Below are positions 7,301-15,380 of a stretch of DNA of 39,483 nucleotides, piece after piece; position 1 is the first letter of the stretch; every line of letters begins with the position of its first letter. Source of the DNA: Clostridia bacterium (lineage in GTDB: Bacteria; Bacillota; Clostridia; Saccharofermentanales; Saccharofermentanaceae); the NCBI GenBank assembly GCA_024403735.1, contig JAKSRG010000029.1:1-39483 (forward strand), written 5' to 3'. Below the pieces are notes generated by a model that saw nothing but the letters and a program-made list of their open reading frames with translations, did not search any database and was not told the DNA's origin. The translations under genes and the position numbers were made by a program.

Positions 7301-9706
7301 CTTATCGATTCTAATCCACGAACAACATTCGTTATCGTTCGTTGGGATATTGATAGATTTAAGATTTATAACGACACATTCGGTACAGAAGCTGGTGATG
7401 AGCTCCTCGCTATGATTGGTAACTCATACCGTGATAGCGTATCTGACGACACGATTGTTGCAAATCTCGGCGCAGATAACTTCGTAATCTGTATGCCTAA
7501 CAATAAGTTCAATCCTAAGGAGCATTCTGAATACCTAACTAACCTCCTCTCAAGTATCTCCGACAGATACACACTTACATTCCATATGTCAGGTTATATG
7601 GTTACAGATTCTTCTATCGATATTGGTCTCATGTGCGACCGTGCTGCAATTGCGGTTAAGTCTATCAAGGACCAGCTCTCTACAAGATTTGTATGGTACG
7701 ACGATAGCATGCGTGACAATGCTGTTCACGAGCAGGAACTCCTTGACGAGATCAAGTTAGCGCTCGAAAACGATGAGTTCTGCATCTATGTTCAGCCTCA
7801 GTTCAACCAGATTAGTAACAAGTTAGTTAGTGGTGAGGTTCTCGTTCGTTGGCATAAGCAGGACGGCACTATCTTATCTCCTGGCGTATTCGTTCCACTT
7901 ATGGAAAAGAGTGGTCTTATCTCCAGATTAGATGAAATTATCTGGGACAAAGCAGCTGCTTTCATTAGTGAGCGTCTACATGCAGGCAAGCCAATTACTC
8001 CGCTTGCAGTTAACATCTCAAGAAGAGACTTCTATCGTCCAAATTTCTGTAAGATTTTCTACGACCTCATCGAGAAGTACGATATTGAATCTAAGTATCT
8101 CGATTTGGAAGTTACTGAATCTGCATATATCGAAAACAACGATCTGCTCATCAACATCATCAACGAACTTCGTTCAAACGGCTTCAAGTTCAAGATGGAT
8201 GACTTCGGTACAGGTTATTCTTCACTTAACACATTGAAGAACGTTCCTGTTGATATGATCAAGCTCGATATGAAGTTTATTGACCTCGATGCTAATGATG
8301 ACACAGCAAACTTCCGTGGTGGAGTTATCCTCGACTCAGTACTTCGTATGTCACACTGGCTCGGAATTCCTGTTATTGCTGAGGGCGTTGAGACTGCTCA
8401 GCAGGCCGAATTCCTCAAGTCTATCGACTGCGCTATTATTCAGGGTTACTACTTCTCTGAGCCACTTAATCTTGCTGACTTCTCTGCACTTCTTGAGAGA
8501 TCACTTCAGGATGACAACTTCTCAGTTCTCAATGCTAATAGTAGCTTTGATAACTACGACTTCTGGAATCCAACATCATATTCTGCTATCTTGTTCAATT
8601 CATTCATTGGACCTGCTGGTATCTTTGAATACTACAACAAGAACATAACTCCGCTCCGTCTTAATGAGCGTTTCTATGAAGAGCTCGGTGTTGATCCAGC
8701 TAGGTTTGACTACTATAATGCTGACTTCCTTGAACTTATCCACGAAGATGACCGTGAAGCATTTATCGAGGCAATTAATATTGCAGCCCAAACTTCACAA
8801 GAGCATAGCTGTGAGTTTAAGTGGTATATCGTTGGTTCTGACAAGAAGGAACACTACTGGGTTCGCCTCAGAATCAGAAGAATTGCACATAACAACAAGA
8901 GATTTGTATTCTTCGTTGGAGTTGATAATACTACTGCACGTAAGAAGCTCGAGCTCCGTAACAGTGATCTCGCTGAACGTCTTGGCAACTTTATCGATAT
9001 CATTCCTGGTGGCGTATTGTCCTTCAAGATTGACGACAAGATTGACATCACATACATTAGCCCTAAGCTCTATTCCATCTTTGGATATGACAAGAATAAT
9101 GAGGATGATGTTAAGAAGTTCAAGCCAATTATGGATATACATCCTGATGATCGAGACAGTGTTTTCGATGCCATCTGGTCAGATGCATATGGCGCTGAGA
9201 CAAGGACATTACGAGTTCGCCACATCTGTAAGAATGGTGATAACAAGTGGGTATTCATAAAGATCATCAAGACAACAATCGATGCTGATGGTTCAACAAT
9301 GGGCTATTGCATCGTTAACGAAGATTACGAGAATACTCAGACATTCGAGGACATATACGGCATCGAGGCAATCGCTAAGCATTCCGATAGACTTATCTCT
9401 CGATTGGACATCAAGACTAGTCGACTTATTCATTATTTTGATTTCGCAGAGCACTTTGACGTTCCTTCAGGCATCGCTCTCGATACATTGCAGACTGTTG
9501 AGAATTATAATGTTATCAAGGCTGACGTTGATTTCGCATCATTCTACGATACCATTAAGCAAGGCAAGTATATGGACAAAGTAACCTTCATGATGCGCGA
9601 GAAGAATAGCGAGTACGCTCCTTACTACTGCAGAACATCTATTATCAAGGATGCTTCAGATGAGCCGCTATTCGCGATTATGTCACTTCAGAAGAAGCTT
9701 GACTAA
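4394..9706 (+). CDS. Large multidomain PAS-GGDEF-PAS-GGDEF-EAL-PAS cyclic-di-GMP signalling protein
   Basis: The 1770-residue soluble protein joins c-di-GMP synthesis and breakdown modules. Counting from the upstream ATG at 4382 (subtract 4 for the preferred start): PAS about 15-135; GGDEF domain about 283-442 with intact GGDEF at 358-362; PAS-like regions to about 950; a second GGDEF domain about 956-1105 with degenerate GADNF at 1030; EAL domain about 1123-1375; two more PAS domains about 1420-1655; then about 115 uncharacterised residues. The EAL domain has EVL at E1152, AVNISRRDF, EVTES, DDFGTGYSS from 1273, AEGVET and QGYYFSEPL, so hydrolysis looks possible. The first GGDEF has KETD where an RxxD inhibitory site would be. 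No membrane segment is visible. The upstream ATG at 4382 overlaps the ribosome site GAGGG (4384-4388), which is properly spaced for ATG 4394, hence the chosen start. Confidence 0.92.
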   Translation: MAKISGNKGLIEIFSDFFGQSPYPNYVKDTELRFLSVSAPLAAYFGIDDPNSLIGQKCSAIFDDPELCNMYEQFDREIVEGTDTVDRVLPSIVDENGVQHYVHVSKSLIKDEDGKIIGILGNLFDYTMTYEAKKRFDKQAEKYLMLPNKASCCAFIDVNDWVMLDFTTVIDDHLKHLDISIAEFLAKSDRAISSDSNAHKYFANFGKSEILKIFNSGDVIKSAEFIIEQENSNAPLWIKYEYIFNVNPENDHVCILLSVYDISAQRTEMDNLIKAAEQDSMTELLNHESAMSRMRSYISQEGRNNLNAIFIIDIDNFKDINDTFGHRTGDTVIIEFAQRIAGSFKETDIVGRIGGDEFVVLMKDIDSVWAATNKASELITTLQYECRREGRSIFLTSSIGVALFSDDVNLDDLYSEADEALYRAKNSGKNKYILSETGDFSAFDSSSKVGDIAVDLKTVLSGIDGVMFIVEVEDDDVKILYSSNSHYTQMIVEQMPADEYSRLLYSVKKAHELGIPLDYTSPKPQMYRNKIRWTHIKGNFLEPDRPNTIKLSLIVTDVFNFKNTQQKLEIENTKNNLALSISNILIWEYDISTRFITLHNSEEETSVPYWRNDMCFSQSKDDYIALYTKIDEGAQEGSAFIHFKDFFGYQTWMQVSFKTTYDDRGRISGALFAAVDVTNFMNIMDKYEALLTRYEKLTNENKTGFHLNLTNNSVVSFNFADGLPRVPQNIKTADDFFKFITNITNCSEERREYLEAILTTKNAIDRLDIGTDMMDEELFCQLSSNDCEWFMLRMHLVTNPETNEKELIGYLRNVHAEKTSQMIIDNFIRFEYELLAVLDTTKETIKVIQESSPKYIGDTDTYNFDNFLYEHLPNYIVENELQECAYAMDLHTIQKELATKKIYSISVSVYENMDGQVVVRRKKYQYTYNDDSRRYIAVTRSDITDQYKSEFDPVSGIYNRNAFYKKAKELIDSNPRTTFVIVRWDIDRFKIYNDTFGTEAGDELLAMIGNSYRDSVSDDTIVANLGADNFVICMPNNKFNPKEHSEYLTNLLSSISDRYTLTFHMSGYMVTDSSIDIGLMCDRAAIAVKSIKDQLSTRFVWYDDSMRDNAVHEQELLDEIKLALENDEFCIYVQPQFNQISNKLVSGEVLVRWHKQDGTILSPGVFVPLMEKSGLISRLDEIIWDKAAAFISERLHAGKPITPLAVNISRRDFYRPNFCKIFYDLIEKYDIESKYLDLEVTESAYIENNDLLINIINELRSNGFKFKMDDFGTGYSSLNTLKNVPVDMIKLDMKFIDLDANDDTANFRGGVILDSVLRMSHWLGIPVIAEGVETAQQAEFLKSIDCAIIQGYYFSEPLNLADFSALLERSLQDDNFSVLNANSSFDNYDFWNPTSYSAILFNSFIGPAGIFEYYNKNITPLRLNERFYEELGVDPARFDYYNADFLELIHEDDREAFIEAINIAAQTSQEHSCEFKWYIVGSDKKEHYWVRLRIRRIAHNNKRFVFFVGVDNTTARKKLELRNSDLAERLGNFIDIIPGGVLSFKIDDKIDITYISPKLYSIFGYDKNNEDDVKKFKPIMDIHPDDRDSVFDAIWSDAYGAETRTLRVRHICKNGDNKWVFIKIIKTTIDADGSTMGYCIVNEDYENTQTFEDIYGIEAIAKHSDRLISRLDIKTSRLIHYFDFAEHFDVPSGIALDTLQTVENYNVIKADVDFASFYDTIKQGKYMDKVTFMMREKNSEYAPYYCRTSIIKDASDEPLFAIMSLQKKLD

Positions 9707-9737
9707 TAAGCTATAAAACAATTCAAAAGCAAAAAAG

Positions 9738-9767
9738 CCCTCACTACTATAGTGAGGGTTTTGTTTT
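9738..9767 (+). terminator. Terminator of the large c-di-GMP gene
   Basis: CCCTCACTA pairs perfectly with TAGTGAGGG across a 3-base loop and is followed by TTTTGTTTT. It lies about 30 bases after the stop codon. Confidence 0.88.
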
Positions 9768-9816
9768 GCATGAATACTATTCCAGCTCCTACGCCTGAAC
9801 TTACTACAAAATAAAA

Positions 9817-9843
9817 CTGCCCCAACCACAAAGGCTGAGGCAG
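9817..9843 (-). terminator. Terminator of the TetR-ABC exporter operon
   Basis: On the minus strand CTGCCTCA pairs with TGGGGCAG (one G-U pair) and is followed by TTTTATTTT. It lies just downstream of the ABC gene's stop codon. Confidence 0.8.
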
Positions 9844-9869
9844 CATAAATCGCTTAATGTATCTCAGAA

Positions 9870-12578
9870 TTATTCTGATCTCAAAGCTGATACTGGGTCC
9901 ATCTTAGCAGCCTTACTTGATGGGATAAGACCACCAATGAGTGTAAGAACTACACTGAGGACTACGAGTACGATAGCAGGAACAACAGGAAGTACTGCGT
10001 TAACGCTTGTTGTGTCACCAACGTAGTGGATAATCATGTTACCTGGGATCAAGAGGAGCAATGTGATGATTACACCAAGTAATCCGGCACACAGACCAAT
10101 GATGAATGTCTCAGCGTTAAATACAAGAGAGATATTCTTCTTTGATGCACCGATAGCGCGAAGGATACCGATTTCCTTAGTTCTCTCGAGAACAGAGATA
10201 TAAGTGATGATACCAATCATGATAGAAGATACAACGAGTGATACAGCAACGAATGCGATAAGTACATAAGAGATGATATCGATAATTCTTGTTACTGATG
10301 AGAGGAGAAGTCCGATATAGTCTGTGTAAACAATCTTATCCTTCTCGTCTACGCTGTTGTTATAATCATCGATAATTGCACTGATGTTATCCTTGTGCTC
10401 GAATGTATCTGTGTAGATGCTGATTGATGTAGGTGCATCGATATCTGTAAGACCAAATGCTGCCATATTCTCATCATATGTACCTGGTGAGATCATTGTG
10501 TTATAGATCTCGAGGAGTGTCTCATCATCTGGATCACCAAGATACTGATCAAAGATACCAGCGAGCTGTGTCTCATCCATCTCAGCGAACTGAGCAGCCA
10601 TTTCCTCATTACCAGCGTACATAGCGCTCATCATATCAGATACCATTGTTGCCTTATCTGATACACCGAGGTTGTCAAGGAAAGCCTTAGCATCTGCACA
10701 CTTCTGCTCATCTGATGCAGGGTCGAACTTCATACCGTTCATAACGTTTGTATCAGGTGTCTTAGCCTGCGCGAGTACTACTGGGCTATTGTTGTTGTGA
10801 TCAATGATCTCCTGTGTAAGAGCATATGTATAAGCAATTGGAGCTCTGAGTGTAAGGTTCTCTGCATCTTCCTTAGCTCTGATGATACCTGAAATCTTGA
10901 TTGTGATTACATCATCTTTCTTATCTTCGAGCTTTGTCTTTGAGTCACCGATATATGTGAAGAGACCATCTGAACCCTCAACATACTTATCAGATGAACC
11001 ATATACATAGAATTCCTTACCAACAATCTCATCATATTCGAACTCAAAGTTCTCATATGAAATCTCACCTGTTGTCATGAAATCCTTCATCATCTGCTCG
11101 TACTCTGAGTAATCGAGGTAACCTAATGTATAGAGAACATCGAGGTTAACTTCATTACGTCTGTTGATTACGAGAAGAACTTCATCGTAATTTGTTGGCC
11201 ACTCACCGTATACCAAATCGTAGTTATCTGGAACGATGTCGCTCATAAGCTTATCACCAACACCTGGGAGCATGTCACCAAAGTTCTGGTTTCTTGTTGA
11301 ACTCATTGAGAATGTTGAACCAAGACCTGAAGTAAATGACTGTGCTTCAGAGAACTGGTTAGTATTGATAAATGCACCAGTTGCATCGTAAGTATAAACA
11401 TCGAAGTTTACATCATATGAATAAACAATACCATTCTCTGTTGTGTACTTATGAATCTCATTATTAGGATCATCAAGGAATTCCTTCAAAGCCTTGAGAT
11501 TGTTTGTTGTGATACTGTTAGTAAGAGAGTTAGCCATCTCGAGCTGACGAGCATTAGAGTAAACCTTGTCCATCTCTCTATTAGCCATTTCTTCTTTAGA
11601 CTCTTCGAGCATTTCCTGGTGACCACCGATGAAGGAACTAAGGTCCATTGTCTGAGCATCAATCTGAATTGGATAAGATGTCATTGTGTCACGCTGGATA
11701 TCTTCGATATAGTTGTTAACACCAGTAGCGAGTGACAAGATAAGAGCAATACCAATGATACCGATTGAACCAGCGAATGCTGTAAGAAGTGTTCGGCCGA
11801 GCTTACTCTTCAAGTTGTTGAAACTGAGTGATACAGCTGTAGCAAGAGACATAGATGACTTACCCATGTTCTTATGCTCAGCTTCCTTCTCGTCCTTAAT
11901 CTCGAACGGATCAGAGTCGTCAATGATGTTACCATCACGAACCTTAATAATTCTTGTTGCATATTCTTCAGCGAGCTCAGGGTTATGTGTAACCATAACT
12001 ACCAATCTATCCTTAGCAACTTCCTTAAGAAGATCCATTACCTGTACAGATGTCTTTGTATCAAGGGCACCAGTAGGCTCATCTGCGAGGAGAATATCTG
12101 GATTATTAACGAGCGCACGTGCAATAGCTACTCGCTGCATCTGACCACCAGACATCTGGTTAGGCTTCTTGTGGAGCTGATCTCCAAGACCCACCTTCTC
12201 AAGTGCTTCCTTAGCTCTCTTTCTTCTCTCAGCCTTTGAAATACCTGAAATTGTAAGTGCGAGCTCAACGTTACTCAATACAGACTGATGTGGGATAAGG
12301 AAATAGCTCTGGAAAACGAAACCGATTGTGTGGTTTCTATATGAATCCCAATCTCTATCTTTGTACTGCTTTGTAGAAATGCCGTTAATGATAAGGTCAC
12401 CGCTGTCATATCTATCAAGACCACCAATGATGTTCAAAAGTGTTGTCTTACCTGAACCTGAAGGTCCGAGGATAGCAACAAACTCGTTGTCACGGAGATT
12501 AACAGATACGCCATTCAAAGCATTCTGAACAAGATCACCTGTCTTGTACTGCTTGCTTACATTCTTAATCTGTAACAT
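9870..12578 (-). CDS. ABC transporter, fused ATPase and FtsX-like permease (MacB/LolCDE type)
   Basis: The 902-residue protein fuses an ATPase and a permease. The ATPase (about 1-230) has Walker A GPSGSGKT at 38-45, the signature MSGGQMQRVAIARAL, Walker B ILLADEPTGALD and the switch histidine in VMVTHNPEL. The first membrane helix is at about 258-285 (GSIGIIGIALILSLATG), followed by a large extracellular domain of about 460 residues. Three C-terminal helices form an FtsX-type permease (ISYVLIAFVAVSLVVSSIMI and following) with the usual ERTKEIGILRAIGAS cytoplasmic loop. The protein would work as a homodimer. Such exporters are linked to antimicrobial peptide or lipoprotein handling; the substrate here is unknown. 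AAAGGAAGG precedes the ATG. The upstream TetR gene ends 35 bases away in the same direction, so the exporter is probably under its control. The fused size exceeds MacB because of the larger extracellular domain. Confidence 0.9.
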   Translation of the reverse strand: MLQIKNVSKQYKTGDLVQNALNGVSVNLRDNEFVAILGPSGSGKTTLLNIIGGLDRYDSGDLIINGISTKQYKDRDWDSYRNHTIGFVFQSYFLIPHQSVLSNVELALTISGISKAERRKRAKEALEKVGLGDQLHKKPNQMSGGQMQRVAIARALVNNPDILLADEPTGALDTKTSVQVMDLLKEVAKDRLVVMVTHNPELAEEYATRIIKVRDGNIIDDSDPFEIKDEKEAEHKNMGKSSMSLATAVSLSFNNLKSKLGRTLLTAFAGSIGIIGIALILSLATGVNNYIEDIQRDTMTSYPIQIDAQTMDLSSFIGGHQEMLEESKEEMANREMDKVYSNARQLEMANSLTNSITTNNLKALKEFLDDPNNEIHKYTTENGIVYSYDVNFDVYTYDATGAFINTNQFSEAQSFTSGLGSTFSMSSTRNQNFGDMLPGVGDKLMSDIVPDNYDLVYGEWPTNYDEVLLVINRRNEVNLDVLYTLGYLDYSEYEQMMKDFMTTGEISYENFEFEYDEIVGKEFYVYGSSDKYVEGSDGLFTYIGDSKTKLEDKKDDVITIKISGIIRAKEDAENLTLRAPIAYTYALTQEIIDHNNNSPVVLAQAKTPDTNVMNGMKFDPASDEQKCADAKAFLDNLGVSDKATMVSDMMSAMYAGNEEMAAQFAEMDETQLAGIFDQYLGDPDDETLLEIYNTMISPGTYDENMAAFGLTDIDAPTSISIYTDTFEHKDNISAIIDDYNNSVDEKDKIVYTDYIGLLLSSVTRIIDIISYVLIAFVAVSLVVSSIMIGIITYISVLERTKEIGILRAIGASKKNISLVFNAETFIIGLCAGLLGVIITLLLLIPGNMIIHYVGDTTSVNAVLPVVPAIVLVVLSVVLTLIGGLIPSSKAAKMDPVSALRSE

Positions 12579-12613
12579 TTTGAATCCTTCCTTTACTCCA
12601 GTAGATAAGTCTA

Positions 12614-13201
12614 TTAGCAGACAATTTTATCTACCTGTTCATCTATAAACTTTTTTAATTGTTTATCATCGCTAATGTCGACACCAAAATATTCTTTAAG
12701 TTCCTGATGTCTTAATACCGCCAACTGCAATATTCCGCCCAATTCGAAAGCTATGAACTTACATTGCTCATCAGTTCTTTCAGCAGGCACTATCTGCCTT
12801 ATGAGCTCATAACTCTTAACAATCTTCGTAATATCATAAGATGTCATTATGTACTTGAGAATATCCTTGATGCAGTCGTAGTGCTTAATAAGTATCTGAA
12901 CAATTTTCATTGTCTCGTACTTAAGTCTCTCACGCGGGTCATCAATGTTTATACCCTCGTCGAGGAAAGCCTTCTTGTGCTCATTCCACTCTAGCTCATA
13001 TGAGTCGAGGAATACTTTAAGTACCAGATTATCCTTACTGCCAAAACAGTAATTAATCATACCGAGTGGAACACCTGCGCGTTTAACAATATCGCGACTT
13101 GTAAGAGCCTTATAATCATGCCCGCGTTCATCAAGAATCTCACGAGTAGCAGTAATCAATTTCTGCTTTGTAATTTCAAGTTTTTCTTTCGGTTTAAGCA
13201 C
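12614..13201 (-). CDS. TetR/AcrR-family transcriptional regulator
   Basis: The 195-residue protein has the classical TetR N-terminal helix-turn-helix (about residues 10-58: a helix ending in ILDERG, then TSRDIVKRAGVPLGMINYCFGSKDNLV) and a variable helical ligand-binding domain. It starts at GTG with AAGGGG eight to ten bases upstream; an ATG just ahead (around 13218-13220) is out of frame and runs into TAG after four codons. It is the first gene of an operon with the fused ABC exporter. A perfect palindrome (13219-13234) between promoter and start codon is the likely autoregulatory operator. The pairing implies that a toxic ligand or exported compound relieves repression of the exporter, which is inference. 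Confidence 0.88.
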   Translation of the reverse strand: MLKPKEKLEITKQKLITATREILDERGHDYKALTSRDIVKRAGVPLGMINYCFGSKDNLVLKVFLDSYELEWNEHKKAFLDEGINIDDPRERLKYETMKIVQILIKHYDCIKDILKYIMTSYDITKIVKSYELIRQIVPAERTDEQCKFIAFELGGILQLAVLRHQELKEYFGVDISDDKQLKKFIDEQVDKIVC

Positions 13202-13218
13202 ACTACTACCCCTTTTTC

Positions 13219-13234
13219 ATTGAACACGTTCAAT
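13219..13234. promoter_or_regulatory. Putative TetR operator (perfect palindrome)
   Basis: ATTGAAC-AC-GTTCAAT is a perfect 7-2-7 inverted repeat lying between the -10 region of the tetR promoter and its ribosome site, where a bound repressor would block transcription. Assignment to this TetR protein rests on location only. Confidence 0.6.
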
Positions 13235-13243
13235 TGTCTTATA

Positions 13244-13273
13244 TATTTAACCACGCACCCTATTGGTTTTCAA
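13244..13273 (-). promoter_or_regulatory. Promoter of the tetR-ABC operon
   Basis: On the minus strand TTGAAA (13268-13273) and TAAATA (13244-13249) are 18 bases apart. The operator palindrome lies directly downstream. Confidence 0.5.
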
Positions 13274-13398
13274 TAATTCTTGATTTGTAATATGTGGCAA
13301 TTCTATATATCTCCCCGCGCCTCTCTTTAGTATTTTTGACTAAATTATGTTAAGAAATTGTTTAGACCATCTCGAAAGCAAACTGCAAGCAACAAAAA

Positions 13399-13428
13399 AG
13401 CTGCTTTGAAGTTACCTTCAAAACAGCT
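13399..13428 (-). terminator. Terminator after the lipoprotein cluster
   Basis: On the minus strand AGCTG-N-TTTGAAG pairs with CTTCAAA-N-CAGCT around a 4-base loop, followed by TTTTTTGTT. It ends the three-gene lipoprotein transcript. Confidence 0.85.
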
Positions 13429-13454
13429 CAGATGTTGTTTTCGATTAAGTCTTA

Positions 13455-14009
13455 TTAACCGTAGATCTCGATGCCTGTATCATAGAAAGCCTGACCAAGC
13501 TTACCAACCTTTGATACGCCAACTTCATCCATCAAATCTTCAACCAATTGCTTCTGTGACTTTGAACCTGCGTCCATTGTTACCTCGAAGTAGAGGTTCC
13601 AAACACTTACCATGAACTCTTCATTATCAGCGATAACCCAATCATCGCCATCCTTTGTGAGCTCGAGTGTGAATTCGTACTCTTCATCTTCGATTGGGAA
13701 TACATACTCAATTGTAGCGTCATCGTTATTAATATTAATACTTGTCTTATTAGCCTTAACATCTTCGAAGCCAATCTCGAGTTCGTTTTCGAAATCATCA
13801 CTCAAATCTTCGAACATTTCAACCTGTGCATCGTAATCGTCATCGTCTTCGTTAAAGCACTTTGTAACCTTTGAAGCCTTGAGTGCGAATACGTTGTCCA
13901 TAATCTCATTACCCTTATTCTTAACATCTGTGATAGCACAACCTGTCATGCTGAGAACCATTGAACCAATAAGAACAAGTGATGTTGCAAGTTTAACTAA
14001 TTTCTTCAT
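13455..14009 (-). CDS. Small lipoprotein of unknown function, paralogue 1
   Basis: This 184-residue product has a lipoprotein signal peptide with the lipidated cysteine at residue 24 (LSMTGC). The mature part is very acidic, with CFNEDDDDYD at about 50-60, a beta-rich middle (ATIEYVFPIEDEEYEFTLEL) and the motif TKDGDDWVIADNEEF. I do not recognise a named family with certainty. It shares the layout of three neighbouring genes and is a diverged tandem duplicate. The chosen ATG (14007-14009) has GGAGG seven to eleven bases upstream; a longer reading from a TTG at 14024 would start inside the ribosome site. It is the last gene of a three-gene run, 48 bases after the previous one, and is followed by a terminator. 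It should sit on the outer face of the membrane. Confidence 0.85.
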   Translation of the reverse strand: MKKLVKLATSLVLIGSMVLSMTGCAITDVKNKGNEIMDNVFALKASKVTKCFNEDDDDYDAQVEMFEDLSDDFENELEIGFEDVKANKTSININNDDATIEYVFPIEDEEYEFTLELTKDGDDWVIADNEEFMVSVWNLYFEVTMDAGSKSQKQLVEDLMDEVGVSKVGKLGQAFYDTGIEIYG

Positions 14010-14057
14010 TGTTATTTCCTCCAATTAATCAATACGTCATCTATTATAGCAGACTAA

Positions 14058-14630
14058 TCAATAGCCCCACATCTCGTATTGTTCTTTAGCGTATTCATAA
14101 GTAGCCTTACCAATCTTAGATGGCTTATTGATATCGTAATCATCCATGATATCCTTAACTACATTCTTGTCATCCTTAGGTCCATCGTAATGAATTTCCA
14201 TATTAAAGCCAATATAGTCCTCGATGAAAGCCTCGTTATCAGCGATGATCCAATCTTTACCATCCTTCTCGAGCTCGAGTGTGAATTCATATTCCTCACC
14301 GTTCTTCATTGGATATAAGTAGTGGATTGTAGCTTCATCCTTATTAATATCAATCTTTGTGCTCTTTGAATGCATATTTGTGAGCTGAGCATCCATGTCA
14401 TCCATCTCATCAAGAATATCCTCATAGAACATAACCTGGAAATCATAATCCTTGTCATCTTCATTCATATGCTTGATAAGTTTCTTGCTGTCGAGATCAA
14501 AAGCACACTCCATAATCTCATCGCCAGCTGTTCGAACTTCCTTAATTGTCTTAAAATCACAACCTGTCATATTCAATAACATAGTTGCCATCAATACTGC
14601 TGCACCAAATACTTTTACAAACTTCTTCAT
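14058..14630 (-). CDS. Small lipoprotein of unknown function, paralogue 2
   Basis: A 190-residue lipoprotein with cysteine 24 in the lipobox (LLNMTGC). It is the most divergent of the four paralogues: the acidic motif reads MNEDDKDYD and the late motif EKDGKDWIIADNEAF. It keeps the ATIHYLYP strand that matches ATIEYVFP in paralogue 1. AAGGAG precedes the ATG. It begins 13 bases after the stop of paralogue 3 and so is co-transcribed. The C-terminus is richer in Tyr/Lys and ends in EQYEMWGY. Function unknown; surface exposure is inferred from the lipobox. Confidence 0.85.
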   Translation of the reverse strand: MKKFVKVFGAAVLMATMLLNMTGCDFKTIKEVRTAGDEIMECAFDLDSKKLIKHMNEDDKDYDFQVMFYEDILDEMDDMDAQLTNMHSKSTKIDINKDEATIHYLYPMKNGEEYEFTLELEKDGKDWIIADNEAFIEDYIGFNMEIHYDGPKDDKNVVKDIMDDYDINKPSKIGKATYEYAKEQYEMWGY

Positions 14631-14643
14631 CTTTTACTTCTCC

Positions 14644-15213
14644 TTATAAGTTACCGTAGAATGCAATTGCGTCCATTGAATAATCATAGAAAGCTTCAGC
14701 TAATTCCTCATAGTCATCACAACCATAATAGTCTTTCATATCCTCGAGTTCGCTTCTGACACTCTTACCACTGATCTCATCTGCAATCTCGAAGTAAAGC
14801 TGCCATGTTGATGTGATAAACTCTTCATTATCTTCAATAACCCAATCGTCGCCATCCTTAGTGAGGTTGAGCTCATATTCAAAAGTCTCATCTTCAATCT
14901 CATACACATACTCAATTGTTGCGTCGTTATTCTTAACATCAATGTGATAACTCTTAACAACTACCTCATCATAATCCATATCAAGGAACTCAGCCATGTT
15001 GTCCATATACTGCTCGAAAAGCTCACACTGTACATCATAATCGTCATCATCTTCATTGAAGTACTTAGTTACTTTTGAACCCTTGAAATTCAAAGAGTTG
15101 GACATAATCTCTGTACCAGCATTCTTAACATCTGTGAGTGCACAACCTGTCATTCCTAATAACATTGAACCAGCCAAGACTGATGAACCTACTAATCTAA
15201 CAATCTTTTTCAT
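14644..15213 (-). CDS. Small lipoprotein of unknown function, paralogue 3
   Basis: A 189-residue lipoprotein with cysteine 24 in the lipobox (LLGMTGC), the acidic motif FNEDDDDYD and the motif TKDGDDWVIEDNEEF. The N-terminal 60 residues are close to those of paralogue 1 (CALTDVKNAGTEIM against CAITDVKNKGNEIM), showing recent duplication. It is the first gene of the three-gene transcript 15213 to 13455: AGAGGAG precedes the ATG, a sigma-A promoter lies at 15267-15294, and a terminator separates it from paralogue 4. Function unknown. Confidence 0.85.
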   Translation of the reverse strand: MKKIVRLVGSSVLAGSMLLGMTGCALTDVKNAGTEIMSNSLNFKGSKVTKYFNEDDDDYDVQCELFEQYMDNMAEFLDMDYDEVVVKSYHIDVKNNDATIEYVYEIEDETFEYELNLTKDGDDWVIEDNEEFITSTWQLYFEIADEISGKSVRSELEDMKDYYGCDDYEELAEAFYDYSMDAIAFYGNL

Positions 15214-15266
15214 ATACTAACTCCTCTTGCACGTTTGTTTACTTTTGTTATTAACAATCTGTTACT

Positions 15267-15294
15267 ATTATATACGCGAGTTAACTTTTTGCAA
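15267..15294 (-). promoter_or_regulatory. Promoter of the three-gene lipoprotein operon
   Basis: On the minus strand TTGCAA (15289-15294) and TATAAT (15267-15272) are 16 bases apart, 54 bases before the start codon of paralogue 3. Confidence 0.65.
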
Positions 15295-15333
15295 GTAGTT
15301 TTCGAGAAAATCATCAAAATTGTTGATAAAAAG

Positions 15334-15354
15334 GGCCTGGCATATTACCAGGCC
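15334..15354 (-). terminator. Terminator of lipoprotein paralogue 4
   Basis: GGCCTGG pairs perfectly with CCAGGCC around a 7-base loop and is followed on the minus strand by TTTTT. It separates paralogue 4 from the other three, so the cluster is two transcription units. Confidence 0.88.
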
Positions 15355-15380
15355 ACATCAAATATTCAGTATTTATGCTA

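Noticed and set aside
6054..9584. Several 100-200 codon frames inside the large c-di-GMP gene on both strands
   Set aside because: They are shadows of the long frame, lack ribosome sites and show composition expected from codon positions of the real gene.
14010..14024. Longer start (TTG) for lipoprotein paralogue 1
   Set aside because: The extra codons are the ribosome site GGAGG itself; the ATG at 14009 aligns the lipobox cysteine at residue 24 with all paralogues.
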